64,000 nucleotides of DNA from Brasenia schreberi (GCA_036023115.1 JAYKKT010000049.1:558001-622000); one strand, 5' to 3'. Positions 47,618 through 59,599 are shown, numbered from the stretch's first letter. The notes: generated by a model from the sequence alone, not told the origin. Program-made: numbers and translations.

Positions 47618-49497
47618 CTTAGAATTCGTGCTGCAATGGCTTCAGAGCAATTCTATGAGCATGTAGACCTTGCAGTGGGTAGATGGTTTTATGATGCATC
47701 GATTTTATTTAATGCGACAAATAATTTTCATTTTCAAGTAATGATAGATGTAATTGCTAATATTGGTCCAGGGTATAAGTTGTCTTTTTATCAAAAGTTA
47801 AGAGAAAAACTATTAGATAAGACTGTTCTTAAAGTTCAGGAGTATTGTACCACTTTAAGAGAGTCAAGGAAGGAAACATGATGTATTATTATAGCAGATA
47901 GATGGACAGTTAGACGAGGAACAACTTTATTATGTATTGTCCTAAAGGACTTGTTTTTGAGATCCGTAGACAAAGGAGTAGAGGTCATAAGGCAAGAGTT
48001 TGATAAGGTGATATCCGAGGTTGGGTTAGGGAATGTAGTCTAATTCATTACAGATAATGCAGCTAATCATATGCAACCCATTGTTTAGATCTCATCCTTG
48101 AGGATAATGGTGAGATAGATGAGATAGTGTTGCCAAGATATTACCAAATTTATATAATTATGCTTTTGTATTATGTATGATGAGGAGATATACATATAGT
48201 GTAGAGCTCCTTTGTATAGTTGTCACTCGATTTGCAACAAATTTATTATCTGTACGTAGCTTTATGAAATAAAAGCAAGCATTGAAGAGAATATTTTCCT
48301 AAGATGAGTGGTAATAATTTACTGAGTTGCTTCAAAATAGAAGAAATAGAAAGCTGAATAAGATTTCATAGATGGTCTTCATGAATATATTTTAGAACTC
48401 TTATGTTAGACTATTGAGGATTATATATACTTTATTGAAAGTTTTGAGATTGACTGACAACGAGGAGAAACCATCTATGGACTATCTTTTATGAAGTCAC
48501 GATAGGGCAAAAGAAGCCATTAGAAGTAATTTCAATGGAAGAAAGAGGGATTATTTGCTCGTATGGAATATTATAGCTAACATATGGAACAAACAATTGC
48601 ATCAGCCTATTCATGCAACAACTTATTACCTAAACCCAACATTTAGGTATTCTGCAAACTTTAAAAGGGACGGTGAGGTAAACTAAGGTATCATTCATTG
48701 TATAAACAGATTAGTCCTTGATGAGAGTAGAGGAGATGCTATACATCGAGAGATGAGATCTATGATAATTCTTTTCACTTGATGGGCTTGCCTGTAACCA
48801 TTTACAATCGTAACAATATGCATCGAGGTAAACTATTTATCTTAATATTTAAGTTTCTTACAATTTATATTTATTATAAAACAATTCTTTATATTTGTCT
48901 TTTTCTATTAGATGTTTGGTGGAATAGGTTTAGAAGTGATTGCCCAAACCTTAGAGATTTGGAAGAAGAGTTCTTAGTTAAACTTGTAGTGGAATGGGTT
49001 GTCAAAGGAATTTGAGTGTCTTTGAACACATTCATACAAAAAAGTGTAACAGGTTGGAGCATAGGTGGCTCAACGACTTAGTTTTTATTCGTTATAACAT
49101 ACGGCTCCAAGAGAGATAGTCTTGTATTAGTTACTATTTAAATATTTAATTCTATATTTTATTTATAGATGAAACTGTTAAAGTTATTTACTAATTACTT
49201 TTCTTTTTTTCTTGCAGACAATTAAAAAAGTTAAAGTAGGGAAGAAAACCAATTTGATCCAATAAGTTTGGATGATTTTAATATATTAGAAGAATGGATT
49301 ATGTAAGATAATGAAGCAAATGCACTCCTAACTGAAAAAGACATTGTATGGATTAATTTGAAAGGAGCAACAACAATATCATCAAGGGAACGAAGATTTT
49401 GATTTTAAAGCATAAGGTAGTGAGAATCTTCAGGAAGTAAAAGATGAAGATTATTTACTTGATGGTCCTAATTATAACGTGTAAATGTATTTTTTTC

Positions 49498-49537
49498 ATA
49501 ACAACAACAACAACTAAGCCTTTTCAATTATGAAAAT
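49498..49537 (-). mobile_element. 40-bp RTE LINE stub with 12-bp target duplication
   Basis: The insert begins with CAA repeats and CTAAGCCTTTT, the RTE 3' terminus on the minus strand. It is flanked by perfect copies of TGTATTTTTTTC at 49486-49497 and 49538-49549. It lies in the 3' UTR of hAT-A, so it postdates A. Confidence 0.85.
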
Positions 49538-49798
49538 TGTATTTTTTTCTAAGGATGTCATGTATTGCTTCAAAATATAGAATTCATTTTCAATTATTGA
49601 ATGGTGAATGATGAATATGTACTAAAATTTTGCATTATATGAATTCTTTGCAATTATCATATTTTTTCTTGTTTTTCTGTTTTTTTGGATTTTTACTAAT
49701 TTTTTAGTATTAAATTATGATATAGGGTGATAGGATATGATACGATACGTATGATAGACCAAAATGATATACGATACGATAAGCATCGAACTACATTG

Positions 49799-51000
49799 AG
49801 TAGTGGTCTGCCTAACCTGACCTTGCCTATCAGAAGAAAAAAAGCTGTGTAGTGGAACCCTTCTATGTGTTCTCCCTAGAATTAGTTATCGAACAACTTA
49901 TCCACTTACAGGTCTTGTATAACACCCTAGTTATTCATGAATCTGCCTTGTCATGTTTTCTGTCCGGGGAGATTTCTGATCAGGTAGTGCACTTTTTTCC
50001 TTTTTACCTTGGAAAGCATGGTTAGCAACTTATGGATGCAAAATACAAATTTTTGATAATAAATTCACATCCGAGGTAATTTCCTTAGAGAAAGATTGTC
50101 TTATTTTCTAGATATCCTTTATTTTCTGACATACCATGGTTACTCAGACAACTGCCTACTGTTATGAAATGTTTGTAGAACTTTTGTTGTGCTTCAGTCC
50201 ATTATATTCAATGGTTCATGTAATTTTCTTGAATGTTTAGTGCTATAGCTGCTTTCTATGGGTTTAGCGTATTGAAACAGAATAGACGGCTCTAGATAAT
50301 CTATTTTGACATGTAATCCATTGCAATAGCTTATGAATTAGATACATGAGTTGTCAAATGCCTTTTTAGGGTAACTAATACAATTTGTGGAAAATTTAAT
50401 CTAGTGGCCTATGATAGTCCAGTAGCCTTTAACTATATTCCATCCGAAAGTCTAGTTTTATGTTCTGAAGATTCTTATGCTATTTCCAATTTGACTAAAT
50501 TGAGGAGTACATTATGATTTTGGATCTGAATGCTAAATGTAAGGCATGCTTAGAATTTCAAGTTTGACATTCAATTAATTGAGGTGACGTTCTTTTTCAT
50601 TATGTGGATATCATGGAAGGATAATGGATCTTCGTTCCCCACATCCTCACAAAATATCAGAACAAATATGCGACGAGTTAAAGCAAAGAGATGTTAAAGC
50701 AGTAGTTGATTTGTATGCACAAACACACATTCACACACACACAAACACATAGAATGTATCCCCAGTCAAAATCATGGGAGTAAAAAGATTTATATCTCTA
50801 CATATTTAGGTACTGAAATATATAGCAGCTTTGCGAGACTTCCTATGGGCTGCTGAGATCTAAATCCTAGAGGCATTTTATGGTCAATAGCTCAGTTTTG
50901 ATACTTTTGCTAGTTAATCATTGAGGAAAGCCTTCGATTCATGAATGCGCATGAAGCTGCTGGGGATTGAGTCTGACATTTATTTTCTTTATTCTTTCAG
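49799..51000 (+). other. 3' part of the host intron
   Basis: Ordinary T-rich plant intron sequence with a CA-rich microsatellite near 50720-50750. It ends in a pyrimidine tract and TTTCAG. No ORF or element recognised. Confidence 0.6.
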
Positions 51001-51636
51001 GAAGTTCACTGGGGAGCTGCAGACATGGTAGATGCAGAAAAGAGGCTTCTGGCCAATGCATTGCTTGACTTTTCAAATTATAGGTTTGTTTTACTCTCAG
51101 AGAGCTGCATTCCTATTTATAGTTTCGGCACTGTCTACAAGTACCTCACTGGTTCGATGCATAGCTTTGTTGATTCATATGACGACCCATCTCGCTATGG
51201 CCGTGGCCGTTACAACCGGAAGATGGCACCCGATATCACACTCAGCCAGTGGAGGAAGGGTTCTCAGTGGTTTGAGGTCAATAGGGAAGTGGCCATAAAC
51301 ATCATTGCAGACACCAAATATTTCTCTATCTTCCACAAGCATTGTAGACCATCATGTTACCCTGACGAGCACTACATACCAACTTATCTTAATATGTTCC
51401 ATGGATCAATGAATGCGAACCGGAGCCTCACATGGGTGGATTGGTCGCAAGGCGGACCACATCCGGTGATGTATGAAGGAGCCAATATTACAGGACTCAT
51501 CAGGTCCATTCAGAACAATGGTACTTGCATCTATAATGATTATAACACTACCATTTGTTATTTGTTTGCAAGGAAGTTTGCCCCAAGTGCAGTGTGGCCT
51601 TTATTGAACATTACATCCACAGTGATGAGATTTTGA
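51001..51636 (+). CDS. Glycosyltransferase family 14 (core-2/I-branching-like, DUF266) protein, exon 2
   Basis: Encodes residues 186-396 and the stop (TGA, 51634-51636). It carries the family core: EVHWGAADMVDAEKRLLANALLD, LLSESCIPIYSF (about 216-227), RGRYNRKMAPDI, WRKGSQWFEVNREVA (269-283) and HCRPSCYPDEHYIPTYL (299-315). The acidic pair in PDEHY occupies the place of the conserved glutamate region in GT14 enzymes. N-glycosylation sequons occur at NRS, NIT, NGT and NTT. The domain is complete, with no truncation or frameshift. It is read in frame from exon 1 across the 11.8 kb intron. A luminal Golgi glycosyltransferase is the likely role; substrates are not evident. Confidence 0.95.
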   Translation, partial: EVHWGAADMVDAEKRLLANALLDFSNYRFVLLSESCIPIYSFGTVYKYLTGSMHSFVDSYDDPSRYGRGRYNRKMAPDITLSQWRKGSQWFEVNREVAINIIADTKYFSIFHKHCRPSCYPDEHYIPTYLNMFHGSMNANRSLTWVDWSQGGPHPVMYEGANITGLIRSIQNNGTCIYNDYNTTICYLFARKFAPSAVWPLLNITSTVMRF

Positions 51637-51834
51637 TTTAATGAAATGTTATTCTTTTCTATTGCCTTCTCTAATCCACTGATGTAAGAGGATGTTATTG
51701 TAACTTTCTGCGGTTTCATAATTTCCCTAAGGTGGATTAGGTGATGGTGATCGATAGATAAGAGTCACTTTGCCTTTCGTTGAATGTGTTACTGACTTAT
51801 CGTGTTCACCGAGCAGTTTGCGTATGGACATGCA
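51637..51834 (+). other. Probable 3' UTR and end of the glycosyltransferase transcript
   Basis: T-rich sequence with AATGAA-type near-polyadenylation motifs (51640) and a TTGTAACTTT region near 51698. The exact cleavage site cannot be seen. Confidence 0.4.
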
Positions 51835-51995
51835 CTGTGGCGGATCTGGAAATTTTCTTCTATGGTGGGGTGAACAGCACACGGAGCTGATTATAGAGGG
51901 TGAACTATGTATTATAAGCCACCGCTTGACTCGGGCTGTAGACCTTTCGATTACCTTCTGAAATTCAGGTTTCAGTTCTGTGTAGTCCGCCACTG
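51835..51995. mobile_element. hAT-type MITE, 161 bp
   Basis: Termini CTGTGGCGGA and TCCGCCACTG are inverted (one mismatch to CAGTGGCGGA, a common plant hAT MITE end). Flanks GACATGCA (51827-51834) and CACATGCG (51996-52003) match at six of eight bases, consistent with an aged 8-bp duplication. It lies about 200 bp past the stop codon of the glycosyltransferase. Confidence 0.7.
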
Positions 51996-52024
51996 CACAT
52001 GCGTGCATTCATGTAATAGTGCAA

Positions 52025-52400
52025 GTGATCTAAGCTGCTCATGAGCCATTCGAGCTCAATTCGAAAAACTTGAGTATGACCTTTTTGTCAAGCTCAAATC
52101 TTGCTTGAGTTGAGATTTATTTGTGCCTGAGCTTAGCTTGAACTCACAAAGACTAGAAGCTCACGTGCCTAATCAAGCTAATATATATATTGATGAACTC
52201 GGTCGAGATTAGAGTTCACTGAGCTCAATCTCGGACCTAGCTTTCAGAATAGTTAATCTTGGTTACAATGAGCTCAAATGAGCATATGATGCTGATCTTG
52301 AGTTTTTTTAATATAACTGGTGCTCAAAACTAAACTCGAACAAACTTGAGCTTGCATACACTCGAGCACCATGCGAATCGATTACAGGCATAGCATGCAC
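52025..52400. mobile_element. GAGCTC/CTCGAG-rich non-autonomous element
   Basis: Motifs GAGCTCAA, AGCTCG, CTCGAG and their complements recur about every 20-30 bp in both orientations. This is the pattern of subterminal repeats in a hAT-like MITE. Clear termini and target duplication were not found, so boundaries are approximate. Confidence 0.4.
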
Positions 52401-53649
52401 CGTTAGCATTTATTTAATTATGAGAGAGCACTACGCATATCAGTAGTGGACAAAATTTGACAAGTAAGTTTCATAAAGGAGCATGGATAAGACACCATCT
52501 AATGGTTTCTATGAAGCAAACGTGTACCTTTTTTTTTTTCACAATGGGAGGCCAAAGCCCTACACTCCCTTTCAATCGAACTCACCGTCTGTTACCGTTT
52601 GAGCACCGGTAAGGAAACCCCCGCGTGCCACATTATATCCCGTGCACCATACTGCATGCCATGCACATGAGGGCGCCATACTAGGCGCAGCACCAGGGCT
52701 TTTTGGACCAAGGTCAGCCGGCACCACTTAGGTGGACCAGCCTGCTTCTAGTGTTTTACTTTACCTACTTTCCAGAATATCGTTAGGGTGTTGTCCTAAT
52801 CAGGTCATGCATGGACCCGTTTCTTCATCTATAAGAAAGACTACGTTTGTCGTCAATAATGATGACTCCACTCGAATGGTAGAGGATGCTAAACTTGGTT
52901 GGAATGTAAGAAGACGTAAGGGCGTGCTAGAGGACTATGATCCTCATTTTCAAAGAGATAAAAGGACTATATAAAGTATTAGGTGATGAAAAGGGTCTAC
53001 GAGAATTCAACTATGCATGTCTTGGTTACCGATAGGAGTTATGTAGAAAGGTAAAGCACTCGGCATGTTTGGAAAGATAAAGAGACTATATTACTTGTAC
53101 TCCTAAGAAAGATAAAAGAAAAAGAATTACATGATTGGTTTTTTTATCCTCCTCGTCTTTGATTACATATGCTTATTTATAAACTTTCACACAAACAATG
53201 GAGAATATGCCAATCTTTTCGAACGTAATTCTTGATAACTCCTCACATCTATGTTTATGTCACCATTTTTGTTATCATGTTGATTGGAATATGTCAACTG
53301 ACCCATGATCAATAAGATCAGCTCATGGTAATAGGAATGTTTCACACGTTCGAGGTCTCAACTCTTTAAGAACTAGGTGTTCCTTCCTTTTCGAGACTCT
53401 TCACGTTCTGTTATGTATCCTCTTACATTTTTTGGCATCAGCAGATGTAAGACAATTTGCTTCTAGCATGTAATAAGAAGAATCTTCTCCTTTTCTACCT
53501 TTTTCTTTTCATCATCTTCTTCTTTCCTTTGTCTCCCAAGAGTCGACTTCCACCATTGGTGATCTATAGATTGGGCTTAGACTCATCCTTATTAATGCCT
53601 TTCGTATCAAATCTTTAAGTATTTTAATACCCTTCGAACGGCATATCGT
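52401..53649. other. Intergenic DNA, possibly including the copia-3 LTR
   Basis: A TATAAATA-like motif on the minus strand (about 53173-53183) lies where the 3' LTR of antisense copia-3 would be, but no partner LTR was found. The stretch 52540-52640 (CAATGGGAGGCCAAAGCCC region) looks like another repeat. Nothing coding. Confidence 0.3.
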
Positions 53650-56600
53650 GGTCCTTACTTAGATTGCTTGTATAACGACTTAGTTTTTCCCAATGTAGCA
53701 ATATCTAGCAACATTCGTAGTACATGTCATAGTATACATCAAGCATCCAATTATTTTTGCATAATCTTGTTTGTGTTCGCTGGACATCCACTATTTGGTA
53801 CTAATTTAATGTTTGAATCTAATGGTGTAGCAAAGGATGACAATCAAAGTGATCAAATTTCTTTAATACCTTTTCTATGTAATGAGATTAAGATAATCCC
53901 ATTACCATCTCTAGTTATTTTTACCCCTCGGATCACATCTACTACTTCCATATCCTTCATGTCAAAATTACTAGACAAAGAATCTCTTAGTACTTTCTAC
54001 TTATCTAAATTAGTACCAAAGATTAGTATGTCATCTACATATAAATAAATGATGATACCTTTTCCATTATGAAATTTTCTATACACACATTTTCAAATTC
54101 ATTTATTTTATATCCATTTGCAAGAACAACTTGATCAAATTTTTGTATGCCATTGATTAGTGGGACTTGCTTTAGCCCATACCATATAAGGACTTAATTA
54201 ATTTACAAACTTTATTTTCTTTGACTCAGAACTACAAACCCTATGGGTTATTTCATATACACCTCCTTATCTAACTCACCATTTTATAAATGTTGTTTTA
54301 ACATCCATTTGATGAATAACAAATTTATAGATGGAAGCAAGTACAAAAACACTTTAATTATAACAATTCTTACTATATGAGCATATGTATCAAAATAGTT
54401 AACTCTTTCTTTTATGTAAACCCCTTAACAACTAAGTCTTGCCTTGAATTTATCAATGGTTCCATTAACCTTCATTTTCCTTTTGAAAATCTACTTATAG
54501 CCAATGGGCTTGGAACTAGTTGGAGAGGTCTACTAATTTTTAATTTTTGTTCCCAATATTGAATCTATTTAATCTTGTATAACCTATTTCCATAAAGTTG
54601 TATCTTGAGACTTTATTCCTCTTCAAATGTCTTTGGATCACTTTTTGTATTATAGCATAGTGGTGCATGACTATCTATGGAGTCTCTTGTTCCTTCAACT
54701 AGGATCATAAATAAATCTGGTCCATATGTTTTTGTCTTTCTAATTCTTTACTTCTTCTAGGCTCAAAACTTTCTAATATATCTTTATTTGATACATTATT
54801 CTCTAGATTATGTTCATTTCCATTAAATAAACATTGTCTTTGGGTCTTGGAATTGAGTTTAATCTATCCTCTTGAAAAATCACATCCTTAAACTCAATTA
54901 CATTATTCATAGAGATATAAGTCATTAGATTCACTTACTAGGAATATATATGCTTTACTATTTTCATCATATTCCTAAGAAGATACACTTCAATTCTTCT
55001 CTCACCTAATTTCTTCCTTTTTAGTTCAAGAACCTTTACTATTACTCTACAACTCAAATTTTAAAATAGTTGAGATTAGGATTTTTTTCTTCTAGAGTTC
55101 ATATGAGGTTCATTTTATTCCTTTTATTTAGAACTCTACTTAAAATATAACAAGTTGTCAATATAGCTTCATATGATAACCTTTTGATAGACCATAATAA
55201 GATAACATGACATTTACCATTTCTTCTAATGCCTTATTTTTCCTTTCAACAACACCACTTCTATTGTAGGAATATAGTGCGATTGTTTGATGTATTATTC
55301 TAGTGGACTCAAAATAAATTGGATCATAATATTCTCCTCTCGTATAAGTCCTTATACACTTTTGATGAAAGTCTAATGTCGAAGTTTAACTTGAGTTTTA
55401 AACTAATACTTTATCTTTTGAATGTATTAAATATATATAACGATGTCTATCGGTGCAATCATCTATGAAGCTTACAAAATATTTCTTCTTACTTCTATAG
55501 TAGCCGACCATGTAAATCACATACATTATAATGTATTAGGTCTATCACCTTAGAACTTCTTTCTCCCTCTTGGAAATTGAAGCCTAGTTATGTTTGTTAG
55601 CATGTCTTAACCAGTACATGCTTCTAAGTTTCGTTTTTGCTTTTGGAATCAAATCAATTTCATCATATCATTTAATTTTATATAATTAACATGTCCTAAA
55701 CAATTATGTCATAAATCAAAAAATTTAGTAATATAAAGAGAATTAACATTATTATTATCAATAACATTCAACTTAAACATGTTTTCACAAAGATAACTTT
55801 TTTCCAAACATGCCACCCTTAGATAGAATAAATTTGTTTCTCTCAAATTCCAGACTTAAACCCAAACTTATTAAATAGGGTTTAGAAACCAAATTATTTC
55901 TAAGATACGGTGGTATATAATACATCACATCAAAGTAAATACTTTTCCATAAGTGAATTTGAGTTTCACAGTCTCTTTTCCTTTGACTTGAATAGTTGAA
56001 AGAATTGCCCATGTATAGAACAACCCCATCGTCTTCTTTGATTGTCTTGAAGAGATCTTTGTTCTTGCACACGTGGTAAGTTGCACAGAATCTATCCACC
56101 ATGATCCTATATCTTTAATCATGTTAACCTCGGATATTAATAACAATAAGGTTTTCTTTTGAACTATAACCCTTCTCGTTGTTATTCTTTTTTAAAATTG
56201 ACACTCAGCTCTTGAAATGTCTAGGATTTCACAATAGTAACTACTACCTTTCTTTTTCATACTCGTGTTATATTTGTTGTTGTTACCATCGCCACTTGCA
56301 TGATATTTTTCAAAATCTTGAGGCCTTTTCTTTGAGGATTTTTTGGATTTCCCTTATTCCATCACATGAAATTTCTCATGAGCATATTGTTATTGTCTTA
56401 TCTACAATACTCTTTTTTTCAAGTCGAAGATGATTACCTAATTGCTCAAGAGAGATATCACCTTTTATGTTTCAAACTTATTCTAAAGTTTTTCCATGAA
56501 GAGAAAGTTTGTCATAATTGAGGAGATAACAATGGTTTCATCTATATGCATGTTATGTTACTTGAAATTATTCAAAATTCATTTAATTTCATATATTTGT

Positions 56601-57010
56601 TCTATGACGGACCTACCATTAGTCATCTTATAACTATTAAAATAACTAACTAGAAACTTCTTACTTGTAGTATCTTCTATCATGTATCTTGTCTCTAGTT
56701 TCTCCTAAAGTTCTTTGCACTCCTTATGTTTTGGTAGGCATCAAATAGTGCATAAAACATACCATTCGGAATGTGCCGGTCTGGATGTAGTCATCATTAT
56801 CCTATTTATGCCTTGCTTATTTAAGTCTACTGTCACAGACTCCTCTTCATTCTCTTACGGCCTTGGAGTAGTCAATATGTACACAAACTTCAAAGTTGTA
56901 AGAAGGAAGTGCATCTTTTTTGCCATCTCGAGAAATCTTCCAACACTGAGAACCTTTCCAGTTTCACAAAGTATGAAGTCATCTCCCTTAGTGTTGCTAT
57001 TGTCATAGAA
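53650..57010 (-). pseudogene. Copia-3: Ty1/copia polyprotein, antisense and decayed
   Basis: Read on the minus strand from right to left: gag near 57010-56880 (HSMTIATLREMTSYFVKLERF then RWQK), integrase near 55300-55100 (NRSGVVERKNKALEEMVN, EAILTTCYILSRVLNK), RT with LYVDDILIFGTNLD (YVDD at 54041-54030), SSNFDMKDMEV and ITRDGNGI. The order gag-integrase-RT is that of Ty1/copia. Every block contains stops and shifts. It is unrelated in detail to copia-1 and copia-2. LTRs could not be delimited. Confidence 0.8.
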
Positions 57011-58348
57011 TGAATGTTAAACTTAAAGATTGTTGGAGAATATCTTGCAGAACTTGAAACATGCACAAAATCTTCAAGGCATCTTGTACATTATACTTTA
57101 GGTTTAATATACTCCCACAGTGATTGCCTAAAACTAGATGCAAATGGTTAAGCGAATTTCTTGTAGGATATAATGAAGACAACGCATAGATGATTCTCTC
57201 GATCTCTTTGGAAAATGATTGACAACATTGGCAGTGACACCTCTTTTCAAGGGAGTCGATTGGCAAGGGAAATAAATTTATTATCAAAAGAGAAAGATTC
57301 ATAAACATCGGAATCGAATCATACGAAAAGCATTCTTCCTAGTTTACTACTTTCTTCAAACACATTCGGATATGTGACTGTGACTTGTAGTATTCATCGA
57401 CTAAGATTATCGGACTATCTGATTCCATTTACTTCTTTCACTTTCATTTGTTAGTGTCAGTGTTGGCTCAGTAGAGTGTTTTAGCTTTTGGTGTTCTTTC
57501 TGACCTCTGCACATTCCATGGCTTCATCACCAGAAAATTCTATCATGGTAGGCCCCCAAGGTAAATTTTCCGGCTTCTCCCCTTAGACATTCAGCAAAAC
57601 AAAGGAGCCAAGAGAATACAGAACAAAATGAATTGCAAAAATGATAGCATATACATGAACGTATATAATGCCCTGTGGTAATTATGTGTGTGAGAGAGTA
57701 CTAGTGGAATTGAAGTTCATTTCCACCCCTTTGTACACCAATAACAACTATCAAATCTTGATGAGGATTGTTATAGCTCGAAATTTTAGTTTATTATCAG
57801 CAAAAAGGAAAAAAGGACCTTGTGCATTACTTCAGTGGAAGCAATCGACAAATAAGAACAGGATGCCGATGACCCTAATCGCAAAATAAGGAGAGCCCCA
57901 AATGCAAGAATGTAGGACTCAACAAATCTAAATCTCAACTGTGTGGTTAACAAGGTCCGAGTTCATTAGGGATTCCAGAGATAGGGGCAGTACGAGACTC
58001 GTATAGGAATATGTGGGTTGGTTTGCCAGCACACTTAGGTGTTATCGCTGACTATCCGATCGCCGAGCCATTTTGGTAATGCACATTCGTATAAAACTTA
58101 TTTAAATGGCTTAGAAAGGGCTTTCATTGACTGATTGAAGATTGTTTGGAAATTGAAGGGGTTTTGACAATTGTTTCTTTGGCAATTTTTTTTTTATGGT
58201 GAAGATTGACCTTGGAAGGTAATTTATATGGACCTTGGATGCTTTTTTATCATTATCTTGTTGTAATGCAATGGACCCTTAATTTTATCGTACAAACATA
58301 GAAAATTAAACAAATGATGGTATGAGTTAGAGAGTCCCTAGCCTTAAT
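57011..58348. other. Non-coding, may include the copia-3 5' LTR
   Basis: The gag end of copia-3 lies just to the left, so its primer site and LTR should be within the first few hundred bases, but I cannot identify them. A 73-codon ORF (57668-57889) has no recognisable domain. Confidence 0.3.
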
Positions 58349-58591
58349 ATGTTTTTATATGTCGAAAGCCGTCTTCTCTATCTTGCATCCTACATCGATA
58401 CACCCAATAAGGTCAACCCATGCATTGTGGAAGCATATGCTAGGGTGTGTGTCGACATTGATCTTACAATGCTAGTAGTGAGTTGCATTTTGTTCTTTGA
58501 TACTTGGTATAAAATTCAATATGAAGGGTTACATCTACCAACAAAGACCCGCATCAAAGCCCCAATCTGTTATCTTGAACAAAGGCAATGA
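58349..58591 (+). pseudogene. LINE ORF1-like (DUF4283 / zinc-knuckle) fragment
   Basis: The 80-codon reading YVESRLLYLASYIDTPNKV, ARVCVDIDLTMLV, FDTWYKIQYEGLHL resembles the conserved stretch ALYLIASYIG-P, ARVCVEVDL, FWQ-IEYEGLP found in ORF1 proteins of plant L1-type LINEs and related DUF4283 proteins. The zinc knuckle expected right after EYEGLP is not readable. No RT lies nearby. It is an isolated fragment. Confidence 0.5.
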
Positions 58592-59540
58592 GACTACACA
58601 AGAATCTTCTTAAGCAAATGCTACCTCAGTCGGTGGGATTGAAAATTCACTATTCGGTTGCCTTAAGCAAAGGCAATGACCCTCATCCGAGTTGTTTATC
58701 ATTATGTAATAAAAACATGAATATAAAATAACAGAAAAAAACTATTCGGTTGAAGGAGATGTGTGTCATGCACATCTTCATCTTCAAGGAAAACACTGTT
58801 CTACTGCATCTCCATCGAAGGGAGATACGTACAAGGCGCGTCTCCCTTAAAGAAGAGGACACGGTTGAAGCATATCTCTCCCTAAAGAGAGATGTGGCTG
58901 TATTGCATTTCTCTCGGTTCCTACCACTCCTCTAGTTTAGTCAAAAATCGAAAATCATCTTCAAATATTTGAAAAATCAAAGATTTCAAGCAAAACAACA
59001 AAAATACAATGATATAAGTAAAAAACAACCTTCCAAATTCAAGAAAGATCAAGAAAATAGACTGATTGATATCTCTTTGATTTCTTTTTTGTGTTCTTGT
59101 TTCTTCGTTCATTTGATATCAACTTATCAATAAATGAAAATCGGATTAAAAAAGGTTGCTAGAGGAAAAGAAAAAAATCACTGAATTTTATTGTTAAGAG
59201 GAGAGAGAAAATCTTGTTGGAGGGTATTTTGGGTACTTATAAAATTAGAGTGTGGGTATAGTAAAAGGAGTGTACATATAGTAATGCCCATAACTAATTA
59301 TTTTTTGATAGAAATCATAATAACTAATTAATAAGAAGTGGGGCTATTATGTATATATTTGGTTTATATAGTTTACCTATTGTACTGGAACACAGAACGA
59401 CATTTTATAATGTGTTTTGATTAATATCAGCGGTTCAATTTGATAATAGACTACAACCGCCTTTGGGGATCACCTATCATCAAAAAGCTCATCGTTAAAG
59501 TGGCTGAGATTTCAAAGCACAGCGTAAAGTAAGAAAACGC
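58592..59540. other. Non-coding with short inverted repeats
   Basis: At 58816-58843 AAGGGAGA and TCTCCCTT form an 8-bp stem with a 12-base loop. A weaker CTCTCCCTAAAGAGAG palindrome follows near 58880. No ORF of known type. The element to which they belong is unknown. Confidence 0.35.
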
Positions 59541-59599
59541 CCATCAATCTTCCTTCCTCTTTTCAGTCGAAGATGGGAACTTCATTCGTGCCGAAGAAC

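Larger units (their letters stand above)
40500..49484 (+). pseudogene. hAT-A transposase, heavily decayed and split
   Basis: Part 1 (40500-40984) has the BED-finger region (KYLFCDKVVSGGISRLKHYL-type wording) and MIESILERRQQKDDLEMFEK. Part 2 (47626-49484) continues directly with the sequence C has at its residue 180 onward. It retains a readable dimerisation region (DVWWNRFRSDCPNLRDLEE, HTKKCNRLEHRWLNDLVF) and the same intron positions as C. It has many stops and small deletions; the region with the CAAH motif has lost tens of bases near 48060-48130. The stop is at 49482-49484. Clearly not functional. Confidence 0.8.
39940..49798 (+). mobile_element. hAT-A: oldest hAT transposon, split by hAT-B
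   Basis: The left end CAGTGTTATTTGTATC and right end GAACTACATTG are decayed versions of the terminal inverted repeat CAGTGTTGTC seen in B and C. GTATCG/CGATAC motifs crowd both ends. The flanking 8 bp (GCTAGCGA and AGTAGTGG) agree at only four positions, as expected for an old duplication or misplaced ends. Its transposase reading is split at 40984/47618 by hAT-B. Without B the element is about 3.2 kb, the length of C. It lies in sense orientation in the host intron. Confidence 0.85.
39208..51000 (+). other. 11.8 kb phase-0 intron of the glycosyltransferase gene
   Basis: Donor CAG|GTCTGC and acceptor TTTCAG|GAAG are canonical, and exon joining preserves the conserved QIPSQ-EVHWG reading. 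About 9.9 kb of it is the nested hAT-A/B/C complex (39940-49798). Without that insertion the intron would be about 1.9 kb. The remaining host intron sequence (39208-39939 and 49807-51000) is AT- and T-rich with no ORF, apart from a possible tRNA-derived segment near 39590. Confidence 0.9.
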
